This document shows, in pieces, positions 40,519-48,210 of a DNA stretch of 64,000 bases. Numbering within the stretch: the stretch's first letter is position 1; each line of letters starts with the position of its first letter. Source of the DNA: a virus. The stretch lies in IMG/VR virus record IMGVR_UViG_3300025000_000007, positions 1-64,000 of that record. One strand, written 5' to 3'. The notes below the pieces were generated by a model. That model had not been told where the DNA came from, searched no databases, and saw only the letters and a list, made by a program, of their open reading frames with translations. The translations under genes and the position numbers were made by a program.

Positions 40519-41946
40519 TCACACCTTCTTATAAATTGAATACTCTTCCGTCAATGATTTTGAAATATCAAGAACGTCCTGAGAACTGCATGTTACAATT
40601 ATTTTCACAGGTTCCTCCGGAGGTTCAGGCTCTCCAACTGCCCCTCCTGAGCTTTCATCTTCTTCTATAATACAATATCGAGAAGCTTCATTCGTACCGT
40701 TATATCTCCCTGCTTCACCTCCGGAATAAATACAAGGGGAATTAACAGAGTCCAGAACATAACCTGATTCTGTATAGTGTCCACCCATAGCAGAAAGATG
40801 ATATCCATTCACGAAAAGCGGATCTTTCAGAACAGGGGCAGAGCCTGTTAACCCGTTAGAGACATTTCCATAAAAACAATTATCTGAAATATCAAGGATA
40901 TATCTGCCCTGATTTGCAATTGCAAGTCCCTGAGTTCCGACGAGATTCTTTTTTGTATTTGTTATGATGTTGTTTTTTACAGTAGCTGAATAACCTGAAC
41001 TTGAAGAGGTCGTCTGGTATCTCCCAAAAAGAATTCCATAACCGAGGCAACCGTTTATTGTATTATCCTTAATAGTGACATTATCCCATCCATCAACAAC
41101 CATGCCGCCAACTCCTGGAATACCATTTCCAGCAGGCATCAAACCACAATTAATAATTAGGTTATTACGTACTAACAGATTTTTAGCTGCATTAATGGCC
41201 GTTGCGCGGAGTCCTGCCGCCCATACCCCCGGTCCTAAAGTGTTCTGGATTGTATTATTATAGATAGAGATCTCAGAGGTTGTTTCATCCTCTTCTGAAT
41301 TTTCAACCTGAATCCCTGGGGAATATGCTTCAGTCGTCCCAAACACTAGATTATCATGGAATGATACTCCCTTAGATCCCTTGCTCCGGAGTGCTGAATT
41401 TGTCCGGCAATATGTGGTATTGTTCCAAGCCTCTACACCTGAACAGCGATCCGCATAAAGCCCCTCATGTCCGGCCTCTTTTATTAAATTTCCACAATAA
41501 AGAATATTTTCGCAATCGGTTAATCTTGCAATGTCACCCTGTGATTCTCCCGCTATAATATTTCGAATGGTTATGTTTTTTCCATTTTTAAGGCCAACGA
41601 AATTATCAAATCCCTGCCCGTGAGGTATTCCAGCGGCAGCCTGCGCTAATCTATTCCCCTTGAAAGTGATATTCTCAACTAAAATATCTGAAATAGTGCT
41701 TCCTGCTTGCCCGAAAATTGGAGTCATAGAGGGAAATAGAGTTCGAGATAACCCCGGAGAAAGTGTAATTACTGCGCTCGTATCTTCGGGCCCTGTTATT
41801 GTGGTTCCCGAATTTAGTTTGTAGGGATAATTAGCAGTATATTTATTATCCTTGAGTAATTCGATTTCGGAATAGTGGAAACCGTCGCCCACTTTGTCAA
41901 AAGTTTCCTGCTGTAAAGTTCCGCTGGATAGTTCAAGAGTTGCCAT
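40519..41946 (-). CDS. Parallel beta-helix protein (tail-spike-like), 475 aa
   Basis: A right-handed beta-helix (NosD/pectate-lyase type) runs over most of the protein, with repeated turns such as NNTIQNTLGPGVWAAG, RNNLIINCG, KDNTINGCLGYGI and KNNIITN. No signal peptide or membrane anchor is visible. It differs from the other two beta-helix proteins in lacking their shared N-terminal block, so it is only distantly related. Together with the 173-aa neighbour it may form an alternative tail spike, possibly with depolymerase or host-recognition activity. Confidence 0.7.
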   Translation of the reverse strand: MATLELSSGTLQQETFDKVGDGFHYSEIELLKDNKYTANYPYKLNSGTTITGPEDTSAVITLSPGLSRTLFPSMTPIFGQAGSTISDILVENITFKGNRLAQAAAGIPHGQGFDNFVGLKNGKNITIRNIIAGESQGDIARLTDCENILYCGNLIKEAGHEGLYADRCSGVEAWNNTTYCRTNSALRSKGSKGVSFHDNLVFGTTEAYSPGIQVENSEEDETTSEISIYNNTIQNTLGPGVWAAGLRATAINAAKNLLVRNNLIINCGLMPAGNGIPGVGGMVVDGWDNVTIKDNTINGCLGYGILFGRYQTTSSSSGYSATVKNNIITNTKKNLVGTQGLAIANQGRYILDISDNCFYGNVSNGLTGSAPVLKDPLFVNGYHLSAMGGHYTESGYVLDSVNSPCIYSGGEAGRYNGTNEASRYCIIEEDESSGGAVGEPEPPEEPVKIIVTCSSQDVLDISKSLTEEYSIYKKV

Positions 41947-42142
41947 CTGACCCCCGATTCAATATCTCTTTAATTTTTGTACTTTTTGCACCTATAATCA
42001 TGCAAATCAGCCCACATACAGGCATAAAAAAAACACCATCGTGCTCAGTGAGCATTGCAACAATTTCAAGCGCGGCTAACCAAAATACCCCCCATATAAT
42101 CACTGCGTTATCTGAGATGTCCAGGAGAGAGCACCGCCGCAC
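41933..42142 (-). CDS. Two-helix small membrane protein, 69 aa
   Basis: Two hydrophobic segments (VIIWGVFWLAALEIVAML and FFMPVCGLICMIIGA). The start is a GTG at 42142, but a GTG at 42103 is an alternative. It overlaps the beta-helix gene by 14 nt. Possibly a holin or membrane-anchoring partner. Confidence 0.45.
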   Translation of the reverse strand: MRRCSLLDISDNAVIIWGVFWLAALEIVAMLTEHDGVFFMPVCGLICMIIGAKSTKIKEILNRGSDGNS

Positions 42143-42422
42143 AGTTCCGTTTTGTAAAATGTGTATTCATGAGTGTAACCTTGGATTATCAGTCAAACAT
42201 TATATAATTACAATATATGTGTCCTGTATTATAAACATTTGTGAATAGATATTTTATGTCATAAAAAGAGAAACGGCAGACATTGATAGAAAAGTATTCT
42301 AAATTATACATAAAGAGAGTATATTGTTATTCGATGGTTATTATATTAGTTGATTATAATTAATTTAGTTGATTCTTCTAGTATTATATTATTGAGATGA
42401 TATTATAGTTGTAAACTCATTT
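42143..42422. other. AT-rich intergenic region
   Basis: No supported gene. The stretch is AT-rich, with repeated TTATATTA-type motifs, and separates the leftward beta-helix cluster from the rightward defence island. It may hold the leftward promoter. Confidence 0.3.
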
Positions 42423-42468
42423 GAGTACAAACATTTATATACTTTGTACGCGTAGTATTATCTACAGG
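42423..42468 (+). promoter_or_regulatory. Promoter/operator copy 1 of a 46-bp direct repeat
   Basis: The 46-bp element at 42423-42468 recurs without mismatch at 43470-43515. Inside it GTACAAA (42425-42431) and TTTGTAC (42443-42449) form an inverted repeat around a TATA box (TTTATATA), so a dimeric repressor bound there would block TBP. The start codon of the 126-aa gene follows 10 nt after the repeat end, and the second copy has the same spacing to its gene. Confidence 0.8.
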
Positions 42469-42477
42469 TGAAATACA

Positions 42478-42858
42478 ATGATGATAAACAGAAGAAACGT
42501 GAACCTTTTTGGTACGATGTTTGAATATGTTGAAGATGCTGACTTTGGATACTACGAAACTGCAGACGGGAAAATAAGAGAAACTCCATTCATTGAAGCA
42601 GTGAAACCTCAAGAATCATCTGATTTCATGATATTCCCCGAAGACCAGATACAATACGAAGGTAAAACCTATACTAAGGTCAATTTTGGGGAATATGACG
42701 ACGAGGAAATAGGAGAAACTTTCCTGCTGGATAGTGCCCTCGATGAAGAAGTTTTCTTGATCTATAATAAGGTAGAGGGAAAGGAAGCAACTTACAGGGC
42801 AAATTCAAAGTGCTACAGGACAGAAGATCTTGCTTATATTAGTGGAAATCTAAATTAA
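42478..42858 (+). CDS. Acidic hypothetical protein, 126 aa
   Basis: Very acidic soluble protein (EYVEDADFGYYETADG, FGEYDDEEIGETF). No family recognised. It is the first gene behind promoter copy 1 and is 13 nt from the next ORF. It could be an anti-defence or DNA-mimic-type protein because of charge and location, but this is a guess. Confidence 0.55.
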   Translation: MMINRRNVNLFGTMFEYVEDADFGYYETADGKIRETPFIEAVKPQESSDFMIFPEDQIQYEGKTYTKVNFGEYDDEEIGETFLLDSALDEEVFLIYNKVEGKEATYRANSKCYRTEDLAYISGNLN

Positions 42859-42871
42859 CGAGGTCTGAAAA

Positions 42872-43222
42872 ATGACCTCTAAAATAACTTTTTCAGGAAT
42901 CAAACACACTCTTGTCAAATCTGCTTCTGACATAACTAAAACGGAAATATCCATCGGGAAATTAAACGCACGTAGCGTTGTAAACAGGTTAGGACCAAGG
43001 CTTAGAATAGACGTCCTTGTTCTGAAAACACTTCCTGTATTAATCTGTGATGAGCCGTTCACCGTCAACGAGGACAATATCAGAAAAGGGACGAGGCGTT
43101 GTTATGAAACACTGACCAAATCGTTTTTAGACTCTGGTAAGCTCCCGGTACACGCTGATTTTTTCAGGAAAATTAAGGATGGTGATAATATAGTTGTGAT
43201 TTTGCACGAGGTCACACCATGA
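42872..43222 (+). CDS. Hypothetical protein, 116 aa
   Basis: Alpha/beta protein with VLVLKTLPVLICDEPF and NIRKGTRRCYETLTKSFLDSG. It overlaps the HTH gene by 4 nt (ATGA) and is part of the promoter copy 1 operon. No family recognised. Confidence 0.5.
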   Translation: MTSKITFSGIKHTLVKSASDITKTEISIGKLNARSVVNRLGPRLRIDVLVLKTLPVLICDEPFTVNEDNIRKGTRRCYETLTKSFLDSGKLPVHADFFRKIKDGDNIVVILHEVTP

Positions 43223-43470
43223 ATTTGTCAACAGAAATACAATGTCATAGTGACACGGAATTAAATTATTTTAAATTGCTCGTCGAGGTATCAAAATCTA
43301 AAATGACTATAATGGAGCTGGCAACGGCCATAGGATTGTCAGATGACAATACCCAGCGAATGATAAAAAAGTTGCAAACTAAAGGATATGTGAATAAAAT
43401 ATTCGCTGGAAAGTGCAGGTATGTATCACTCACTGATCGGGGTAAAAACGCTATAAATTCAATACAATAG
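43219..43470 (+). CDS. Winged helix-turn-helix regulator, 83 aa
   Basis: Residues 18-77 form a winged HTH of MarR/ArsR-like type: KLLVEVSKSKMTIMELATAIGLSDDNTQRMIKKLQTKGYV followed by a wing RYVSLTDRGKNAI. The gene ends at the first base of promoter copy 2. It is encoded between the two identical promoters, so the simplest model is that it binds GTACAAA-N11-TTTGTAC and represses both its own operon and csf. Confidence 0.7.
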   Translation: MNLSTEIQCHSDTELNYFKLLVEVSKSKMTIMELATAIGLSDDNTQRMIKKLQTKGYVNKIFAGKCRYVSLTDRGKNAINSIQ

Positions 43471-43515
43471 AGTACAAACATTTATATACTTTGTACGCGT
43501 AGTATTATCTACAGG
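43470..43515 (+). promoter_or_regulatory. Promoter/operator copy 2 (csf operon)
   Basis: Second copy of the 46-bp repeat. The inverted repeat GTACAAA (43472-43478) and TTTGTAC (43490-43496) flanks TTTATATA. The ribosome-binding site differs from copy 1 (AGGAGGAA here, AGGTGAAA in copy 1), which could give stronger translation of the csf operon's first gene. Confidence 0.8.
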
Positions 43516-43524
43516 AGGAATACA

Positions 43525-43752
43525 ATGAAAATTGTAACAGCAAGCGGGAAAGTAACAATCAACAAAAGATCAGCATACGGAAAATGGCTACAGGGATGGA
43601 TCTCTTGTGATGGATTTACAGGCGCATCAACTCTTTCAGATGCGTGGGATAGAGCAACGGTGATTAAGACGAATGGGTGCTCGTGGGAATGTCTTGGCAA
43701 ACTGATGGCATCCGAACAGAAGTTTGGGAAGGGGTGTGCAGAACCGGAATGA
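43525..43752 (+). CDS. Hypothetical protein of the csf operon, 75 aa
   Basis: Begins 9 nt after promoter copy 2, behind AGGAGGAA. Small alpha/beta protein with WISCDGFTGASTLSDAWDRATV. Not recognised as a Cas family. It is coupled by an ATGA overlap to the HTH-containing gene. Confidence 0.55.
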   Translation: MKIVTASGKVTINKRSAYGKWLQGWISCDGFTGASTLSDAWDRATVIKTNGCSWECLGKLMASEQKFGKGCAEPE

Positions 43753-44225
43753 AATTTCAAAAAATATATTTTATCTCAGATCACGCAGTTTCCGCGTTCA
43801 GGGGGCGTTTGAATTGTCCTAACCTCCCTACAAAACAAGTACGGGACCATATACTTTCCGAACTTCAAAAAGAAAATCTGGTTACATATGAGAGGTACAA
43901 CCACAAAATACAGCCCATATATCAGGGAGCATACAACGGAATTATATATCATATTCCTGTCCACCACGAAGTTAAAAAAACGGATGCGTGGGATGTTGTG
44001 CCAACTGTATTGCTTCCGGGTATGAAAACATATTCGAATTGGTTAGAAATGCTGACCGTGGAGGAGGCTGCAACTAAACTGAATGTGTCTCAAGAACAAG
44101 TTATCATATTTTTGAAAGAGGGTCGATTGAAGTTTGATCCTCAAGTAAACACAGTAATAAAAATATACAAATTGGACGTGAGGAGACTAAATCAAGAACT
44201 GATAAAAGAGAGGGTGACAACTTAA
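43749..44225 (+). CDS. Excisionase-type HTH fusion protein, 158 aa
   Basis: The C-terminal 55 residues (LTVEEAATKLNVSQEQVIIFLKEGRLKFD... IYKLDVRRLNQEL) are a MerR/excisionase-like helix-turn-helix DNA-binding domain. The N-terminal part (ISDHAVSAFRGRLNCPNLPTK...) is an unrecognised domain. It sits directly ahead of csf1 and probably belongs to the same transcript. The role could be regulation or accessory to the type IV-B complex. Its stop ends at the region where csf1 must begin. Confidence 0.6.
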   Translation: MKFQKIYFISDHAVSAFRGRLNCPNLPTKQVRDHILSELQKENLVTYERYNHKIQPIYQGAYNGIIYHIPVHHEVKKTDAWDVVPTVLLPGMKTYSNWLEMLTVEEAATKLNVSQEQVIIFLKEGRLKFDPQVNTVIKIYKLDVRRLNQELIKERVTT

Positions 44226-44836
44226 CAACACTTTCAAAATTAATATGTAAAGCACGTGGGATAACCCCCGCCATAGGCAAAGAACCAGGAACGTGTGTTT
44301 TTTGCGGATGTGAAACTGATCAAGGATATCCTAAAAAGGTGATATCAGACAATTTTACAGCATGGGATAGACTTGGATACGGTGATGTCGTATGCCCAGC
44401 GTGTAATCATGTTTACACAGATCCGACTTATCGAAAAAAAGCATGGGTGGTCACAAAATCCACTTTTGCAGAAATTAAAAGAGAAAATGCTAAAGTCCTG
44501 CTGCTTAATCCCCCCGAACCTCCATTCGTGATATACCTCACAATGACCTGGAAAAAACAGGGGTTTGTGAATATAATGAATAAAGTTCAGGAGTCAAAAA
44601 AAAATTACTCAATCGGACTTGATTACGAACTTATCGAGGTGAACACATCAAAACTTGAAGAATACTGCACTCTAATTACCGATCTCCTTGAAAAGAAGAT
44701 CACAAAAACTGAATTGCAAACCGGGCAATTAAAACCGAAAAGCTATGAAAAGCTTGGGTATGACATGGAACTTATAGAAAAAATAAAAACATTAGCTGGA
44801 AACCCACTATGGAATCTGGCTATATTTGTGAGCTGA
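44222..44836 (+). CDS. csf1: Csf1 (type IV large-subunit/Cas8-like), about 204 aa; start unresolved
   Basis: A GTG at 44339 is the first clear start, but it would remove the first pair of zinc ligands. The open frame continues upstream, giving TCVFCGCETDQG ... VVCPACNHV (CxxC...CxxC zinc finger). The next block PPEPPFVIYLTMTWKKQGFV is the usual Csf1 central strand. No ATG, GTG or TTG in this frame exists between the in-frame stop at 44135 and 44339, so translation must use an atypical start, or join the upstream gene by a -1 shift. I set the left end at 44222, next to the upstream stop. Csf1 is the type IV signature protein that nucleates the effector complex. The stop is 4 nt before cas11. 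Confidence 0.75.
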   Translation, partial: LTTLSKLICKARGITPAIGKEPGTCVFCGCETDQGYPKKVISDNFTAWDRLGYGDVVCPACNHVYTDPTYRKKAWVVTKSTFAEIKRENAKVLLLNPPEPPFVIYLTMTWKKQGFVNIMNKVQESKKNYSIGLDYELIEVNTSKLEEYCTLITDLLEKKITKTELQTGQLKPKSYEKLGYDMELIEKIKTLAGNPLWNLAIFVS

Positions 44837-44840
44837 TAAA

Positions 44841-45218
44841 ATGGGAATGGAAATCACAGACAAAGAATTACGTGGACTGCTGGCAAAAACACTTTCAGGT
44901 ATATGGAAAAGAGTATCTTGGAAAGACATGACATCTATGAAACGTTCTTCCGTAGATGTGTTTTCGGAAAGGCTGAGGGCCGCGGCAGGCATGGAGAACG
45001 TGCCCCAAATGCTTGAAAAGATCTGCAAAGGGTTAGGGCTTCCGTCCGCAACGATGGACACAATAGATATTGAAATGCTGGAAGACGAAAGGGAACGGGT
45101 AAGGAAAATGCTCGGGAAAGAATCCGTGCTTGTTGCACTGCTCACTCAGAAAGAATCAAAAGAACAGTTTGAAACTGCAAAGAAACTGAAAGGAAATGCA
45201 AGTCTGGAGGGATATTAA
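44841..45218 (+). CDS. cas11: Cas11-like small subunit of type IV-B complex, 125 aa
   Basis: All-helical protein (FSERLRAAAGMENVPQMLEKICKGLG..., VRKMLGKESVLVALL). Its place between csf1 and csf2 is the type IV-B gene order. Small subunits diverge beyond recognition, so identity rests on position, size and helical content. Its stop overlaps the csf2 start (TAATG). Confidence 0.65.
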   Translation: MGMEITDKELRGLLAKTLSGIWKRVSWKDMTSMKRSSVDVFSERLRAAAGMENVPQMLEKICKGLGLPSATMDTIDIEMLEDERERVRKMLGKESVLVALLTQKESKEQFETAKKLKGNASLEGY

Positions 45219-46114
45219 TGTCAGTATTACGAGTACCTGGATACATTACAGCACAGTCACCGATCCACCACGGAGGGGATGAGAAAGCAGGCAATCAGAG
45301 CCTAATCAGGCGGCAGACCTATATAGTAGATCAGGCTCCGATAGAGATCCCTGTGATCTCAGGAAATGCAATCCGGGGAGTATTGCGCCGTATGATATGG
45401 GACGATCTGCTTGAGAGGGTAGGATATACCCTTACAAACATGAAAATATATCATATGTTGTTTACAGGCGGTATCCTGGAAGCCGTTGACAGCAAAGACG
45501 TTGGAGTCATAGATATTGAAATGAAAAAGAAACTACGTGCTGAACTGCCTCCTCTTGCGGTCCTCGGAACTGCCCTAGGAAATCAGATGTTTGAGGGAAA
45601 ACTGAAGTGTGCAATTGCTCAGCCAATATGCAAGGAACTGAAAGAATTCCTTCCAGATGACCTGCCTATCGAGCCAACTACAAGCATCTATGAACTGGTT
45701 TCTTTCGATTTCATGACCCGCCTAGATGATGTCAAGGAGGCACGGCAGGAAGGAGAAGCAGCACACCAGATGCTCATGAATTTTGAGGTAATCAATCCCG
45801 GCACTATCTTTGTCCATTCATTCGCGCTTGACAATCCAAACGAAGTTGAAAAAGGGGTACTGGCCAGATCCCTGAACCTCTGGAGAGAACATCCCTGGGT
45901 AGGAGGGAAGTCTGGAGTAGGATACGGGACAGTGAAGCTGAACTATGAGATTGATGATGATTCAGCTTATCTGGAATTCATCGAAACCAACAAAGAGAAA
46001 ATATGTGAAACCCTGAACTGGCTAGAGACACGGTCAAGTGAAAAGAAACAAGACGCGGAAGAATCCGCAAAAGCATCTAAGAAGGGGGCTAAACTTCTTG
46101 CAGAAGATAATTAG
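45218..46114 (+). CDS. csf2: Csf2 (Cas7-type RAMP backbone), 298 aa
   Basis: RAMP family protein. The opening VPGYITAQSPIHHGGDE, with IPVISGNAIRGVLRRMIWDDLL soon after, is the canonical Cas7/Csm3-like 'l.i..PlhiGg...i PyIPGssirGalR'. Near the C-terminus NLWREHPWVGGKSGVGYGTV is the Gly-rich loop. In type IV-B complexes, Csf2 assembles into a filament that binds RNA. The catalytic Asp used by type III Csm3 to cut target RNA is not obvious. It is followed by csf3 with the end of the gene overlapping the csf3 frame. Confidence 0.85.
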   Translation: MSVLRVPGYITAQSPIHHGGDEKAGNQSLIRRQTYIVDQAPIEIPVISGNAIRGVLRRMIWDDLLERVGYTLTNMKIYHMLFTGGILEAVDSKDVGVIDIEMKKKLRAELPPLAVLGTALGNQMFEGKLKCAIAQPICKELKEFLPDDLPIEPTTSIYELVSFDFMTRLDDVKEARQEGEAAHQMLMNFEVINPGTIFVHSFALDNPNEVEKGVLARSLNLWREHPWVGGKSGVGYGTVKLNYEIDDDSAYLEFIETNKEKICETLNWLETRSSEKKQDAEESAKASKKGAKLLAEDN

Positions 46115-46820
46115 AAAACTGAGGGGGTATAACCCCCCTTCAAACTTTGAGCCTTTCAAGGTTGAAGCAAAACTGGGGGCCCCTATACTTCTTGCTCACC
46201 CATATATACACGGTGACAGTGTGCTTATGGCGCTACTAATGAAACAGATACTTAAGGATGATTATTATAATCTTCCTTCTAAGTCTCCGATTCCAGTTCA
46301 TGACATTCTCAGACTGCCTCTGAAACAGACAAATGGAGTTTATCACGCCTCCGTATCTCAGTTTGATACTGATATTATCAAGACCGAAACTGTGTACAAA
46401 AGGTTTGATGAGGAACACATCAACCACGTGAATTCAAAAATTAAGAGAGTACGCAAGGGGCAGGGGTTTTTCAAAGATTATATGATTAAGTTTCCTGTAA
46501 TTCCCACAAAATCAGTGACGTTCTATTTCAATGGGGACCTGAAAGAGTGCATGAATATCTTAGAGGACCTTACAGCACTTGGGAAAAAAACAGATATTGG
46601 TTATGGTATCGTTCGCGCTGTATCGGTTGAGCCCACACCTGAAGACTATTCGTTTGTCAAAGACGGGAAGTGTATGAGACCACTGCCAGCAACCGAATTC
46701 AAAGACCTCTATGGTATCCCTTCAGTGGCTCAAAGACTCGCATGGAGGGCTCCCTACTGGGATAAGAAAAACGTGCAGATGTGCGCTGCCCCTGGTGCTA
46801 TATTCTATCAAAAATTCTGA
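46098..46820 (+). CDS. csf3: Csf3 (Cas5-type RAMP), about 240 aa
   Basis: The core FEPFKVEAKLGAPILLAHPYIHGDSVLMALLM resembles the first strand-helix of Csf3, and LTALGKKTDIGYGIVRAV is its Gly-rich loop. Start not fixed: TTG 46098 gives 240 aa, an upstream GTG at 46038 would overlap csf2 by 77 nt. A GC hairpin (46121-46140) lies just past either start. In type IV complexes Csf3 caps the Csf2 filament. Together with csf1, cas11 and csf2 this completes the type IV-B effector. Confidence 0.8.
   Translation: MQKIIRKLRGYNPPSNFEPFKVEAKLGAPILLAHPYIHGDSVLMALLMKQILKDDYYNLPSKSPIPVHDILRLPLKQTNGVYHASVSQFDTDIIKTETVYKRFDEEHINHVNSKIKRVRKGQGFFKDYMIKFPVIPTKSVTFYFNGDLKECMNILEDLTALGKKTDIGYGIVRAVSVEPTPEDYSFVKDGKCMRPLPATEFKDLYGIPSVAQRLAWRAPYWDKKNVQMCAAPGAIFYQKF
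46121..46140 (+). promoter_or_regulatory. GC hairpin within the csf2-csf3 junction
   Basis: GAGGGGG (46121-46127) can pair with CCCCCTT (46134-46140), with one G-U, over a TATAAC loop, 7 nt after the csf2 stop. In an AT-rich operon this stands out and may set the ratio of csf2 and csf3 translation. Confidence 0.5.
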
Positions 46821-46829
46821 GGGATATTC

Positions 46830-47543
46830 ATGATGCCTGACGAATGGCGCGAACTGTTTGAGTTATGGGCTGCAACAGACGACTACGAAAAAAGGATAGA
46901 AGAAGCTGAAAACAATATCAAACAAATTTTGATGACTGAAAAACCTACTGTCCTGTATAGCGGGGGAAAGGACAGCCTGGTTTTATTGCGGTTGGTGATG
47001 CTACAAAATGATAATATCCCGGTGTATTATAGTGACTCTGGTTATGATTATGACTCAAAACAGATCAAGATGCCTAAACAGATGACGGATGATATTATCC
47101 AAATTGGAAAGGAAGCCGGAGCGAAAATATTATACAGTTGTGGGCACAAAACGCCGAACTCTCGCCGGTTTTTTGGTAATCTGTTCAGAGTCATGAAAAA
47201 ACATGGCTGCAATGTTGAACTTTTGGGAATACGTGGTGGGGAAAGTTCAACCAGGGCCGCAAGAGTCAAGGGAGAACTTGTGAAAAGAGAAGGGACCCGA
47301 AGAGTATCTTTTCCTCTTAGAAATTTAGATTGGAGGGATATATGGGCATACCTGATCTCAAATAATATCAGGTATCTCGATTATTACGACAAATATGCAG
47401 TCGTCGAGGGGGGATATGATAAGGTGAGGCTCACTTCAAGATTCAGCCAGGGGATGATTCATAAAGGCGGGTCTTTGTATATCGACGGGGTTATGATGCC
47501 TGAATTTAGAAATGAGGGGCCGGATAAATTAGAAAAACGTTAA
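46830..47543 (+). CDS. cysH: CysH-like PP-loop protein of type IV-B locus, 237 aa
   Basis: The PP-loop SGGKDS (residues 44-49, VLYSGGKDSLVLL) binds ATP in the PAPS reductase/adenylyltransferase superfamily. The rest follows the CysH layout (YYSDSGYDYDSKQIKM; LLGIRGGESSTRAARVKGEL; LDWRDIWAYL). The catalytic C-terminal Cys motif of true PAPS reductases (ECGLH) is absent, so sulfate assimilation is unlikely. CysH-like proteins are a known partner gene of type IV-B systems, which supports the csf assignment. It begins 9 nt after csf3. Confidence 0.85.
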   Translation: MMPDEWRELFELWAATDDYEKRIEEAENNIKQILMTEKPTVLYSGGKDSLVLLRLVMLQNDNIPVYYSDSGYDYDSKQIKMPKQMTDDIIQIGKEAGAKILYSCGHKTPNSRRFFGNLFRVMKKHGCNVELLGIRGGESSTRAARVKGELVKREGTRRVSFPLRNLDWRDIWAYLISNNIRYLDYYDKYAVVEGGYDKVRLTSRFSQGMIHKGGSLYIDGVMMPEFRNEGPDKLEKR

Positions 47544-47571
47544 TAAAATTCAAACATGTACATTTTTTAAC

Positions 47572-47607
47572 AACGTATGAGTACAGATGTATATATACGT
47601 TGTACTC
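47572..47607 (+). promoter_or_regulatory. Operator/promoter with nested inverted repeats
   Basis: GAGTACA (47579-47585) and TGTACTC (47601-47607) flank TGTATATATACG, and AACGTAT (47572-47578) and ATACGTT (47595-47601) form a second overlapping inverted repeat. The first resembles the GTACAAA/TTTGTAC operator of the csf promoters (shared GTAC cores). It precedes the 47.64-kb gene by 32 nt, so this is a probable third target of the same or a related regulator. Confidence 0.6.
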
Positions 47608-47639
47608 ACATTATACTATACTAATGTGTATATGACGAT

Positions 47640-47873
47640 ATGACGAGGTTTGAGCAAATGATCAGCAGAAAAGGAAGAGCGACAAAAGCAGCACAAATGG
47701 AGCAAGCCATAAAGAACGCGAAAACCATAGAACAAGTATATCAGATCCTAGATTGCAGCCAATTCAGACTTACAAGCCCGGAAGAATGTAAAATTGCACA
47801 AGAATGGGCAAGACTTCAAGAAATGAAAGCAGATCATGGAATCGGCGCATTTGCTCAGGAGGTAACCGCATGA
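47640..47873 (+). CDS. Hypothetical helical protein, 77 aa
   Basis: ATG at 47640 behind an operator-type promoter. Basic, helical protein (MISRKGRATKAAQMEQAIKNAKTIEQVYQIL). It is followed by an ATGA overlap with a Cys-rich gene. Function unknown. Confidence 0.5.
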   Translation: MTRFEQMISRKGRATKAAQMEQAIKNAKTIEQVYQILDCSQFRLTSPEECKIAQEWARLQEMKADHGIGAFAQEVTA

Positions 47874-48013
47874 CATCTGGAACGCTACCGTCTAAGAAAA
47901 GATGCGGGAACTGCTCACATTGGGTTAGAGTTAATGTCCCTGAACAATTGATGGCATATTGCAAATTTAATGGATGTAGACGGCATAGAGATGGATACAC
48001 GGGGGTTGATTAA
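47870..48013 (+). CDS. Cys-rich small protein, 47 aa
   Basis: ATG at 47870 overlaps the stop of the preceding gene. Residues CGNCSHW and CKFNGC give four Cys for one zinc site. It is followed immediately by another zinc-ribbon-type gene. Confidence 0.55.
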   Translation: MTSGTLPSKKRCGNCSHWVRVNVPEQLMAYCKFNGCRRHRDGYTGVD

Positions 48014-48208
48014 ATGTCAGAAGTATGGGAACTCGTATATAAATGTAGGATGTGTGGAAACACGTTTTCCGGTGCTAGATGGTTCGGTGACGTTTTGGGT
48101 AATAGGGCTTACGATGAAAATGGAAGAGAAACACATCGGCACGAATGTGAGGATGGGAATGTAGGGATTGGGGACATCGTCGGATTTAGGAAAGTCGGAG
48201 ATGATTAA
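48014..48208 (+). CDS. Zinc-ribbon-like small protein, 64 aa
   Basis: CRMCG near residue 11 and HRHEC near residue 41 form a zinc ribbon-like site. It starts directly after the previous stop. No family recognised. Confidence 0.55.
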   Translation: MSEVWELVYKCRMCGNTFSGARWFGDVLGNRAYDENGRETHRHECEDGNVGIGDIVGFRKVGDD

Positions 48209-48210
48209 AA

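Noticed and set aside
46830-47543. Reading the cysH-like gene as a real PAPS reductase
   Set aside because: The PP-loop is intact but the C-terminal catalytic ECGLH motif is absent and its neighbours are csf genes.
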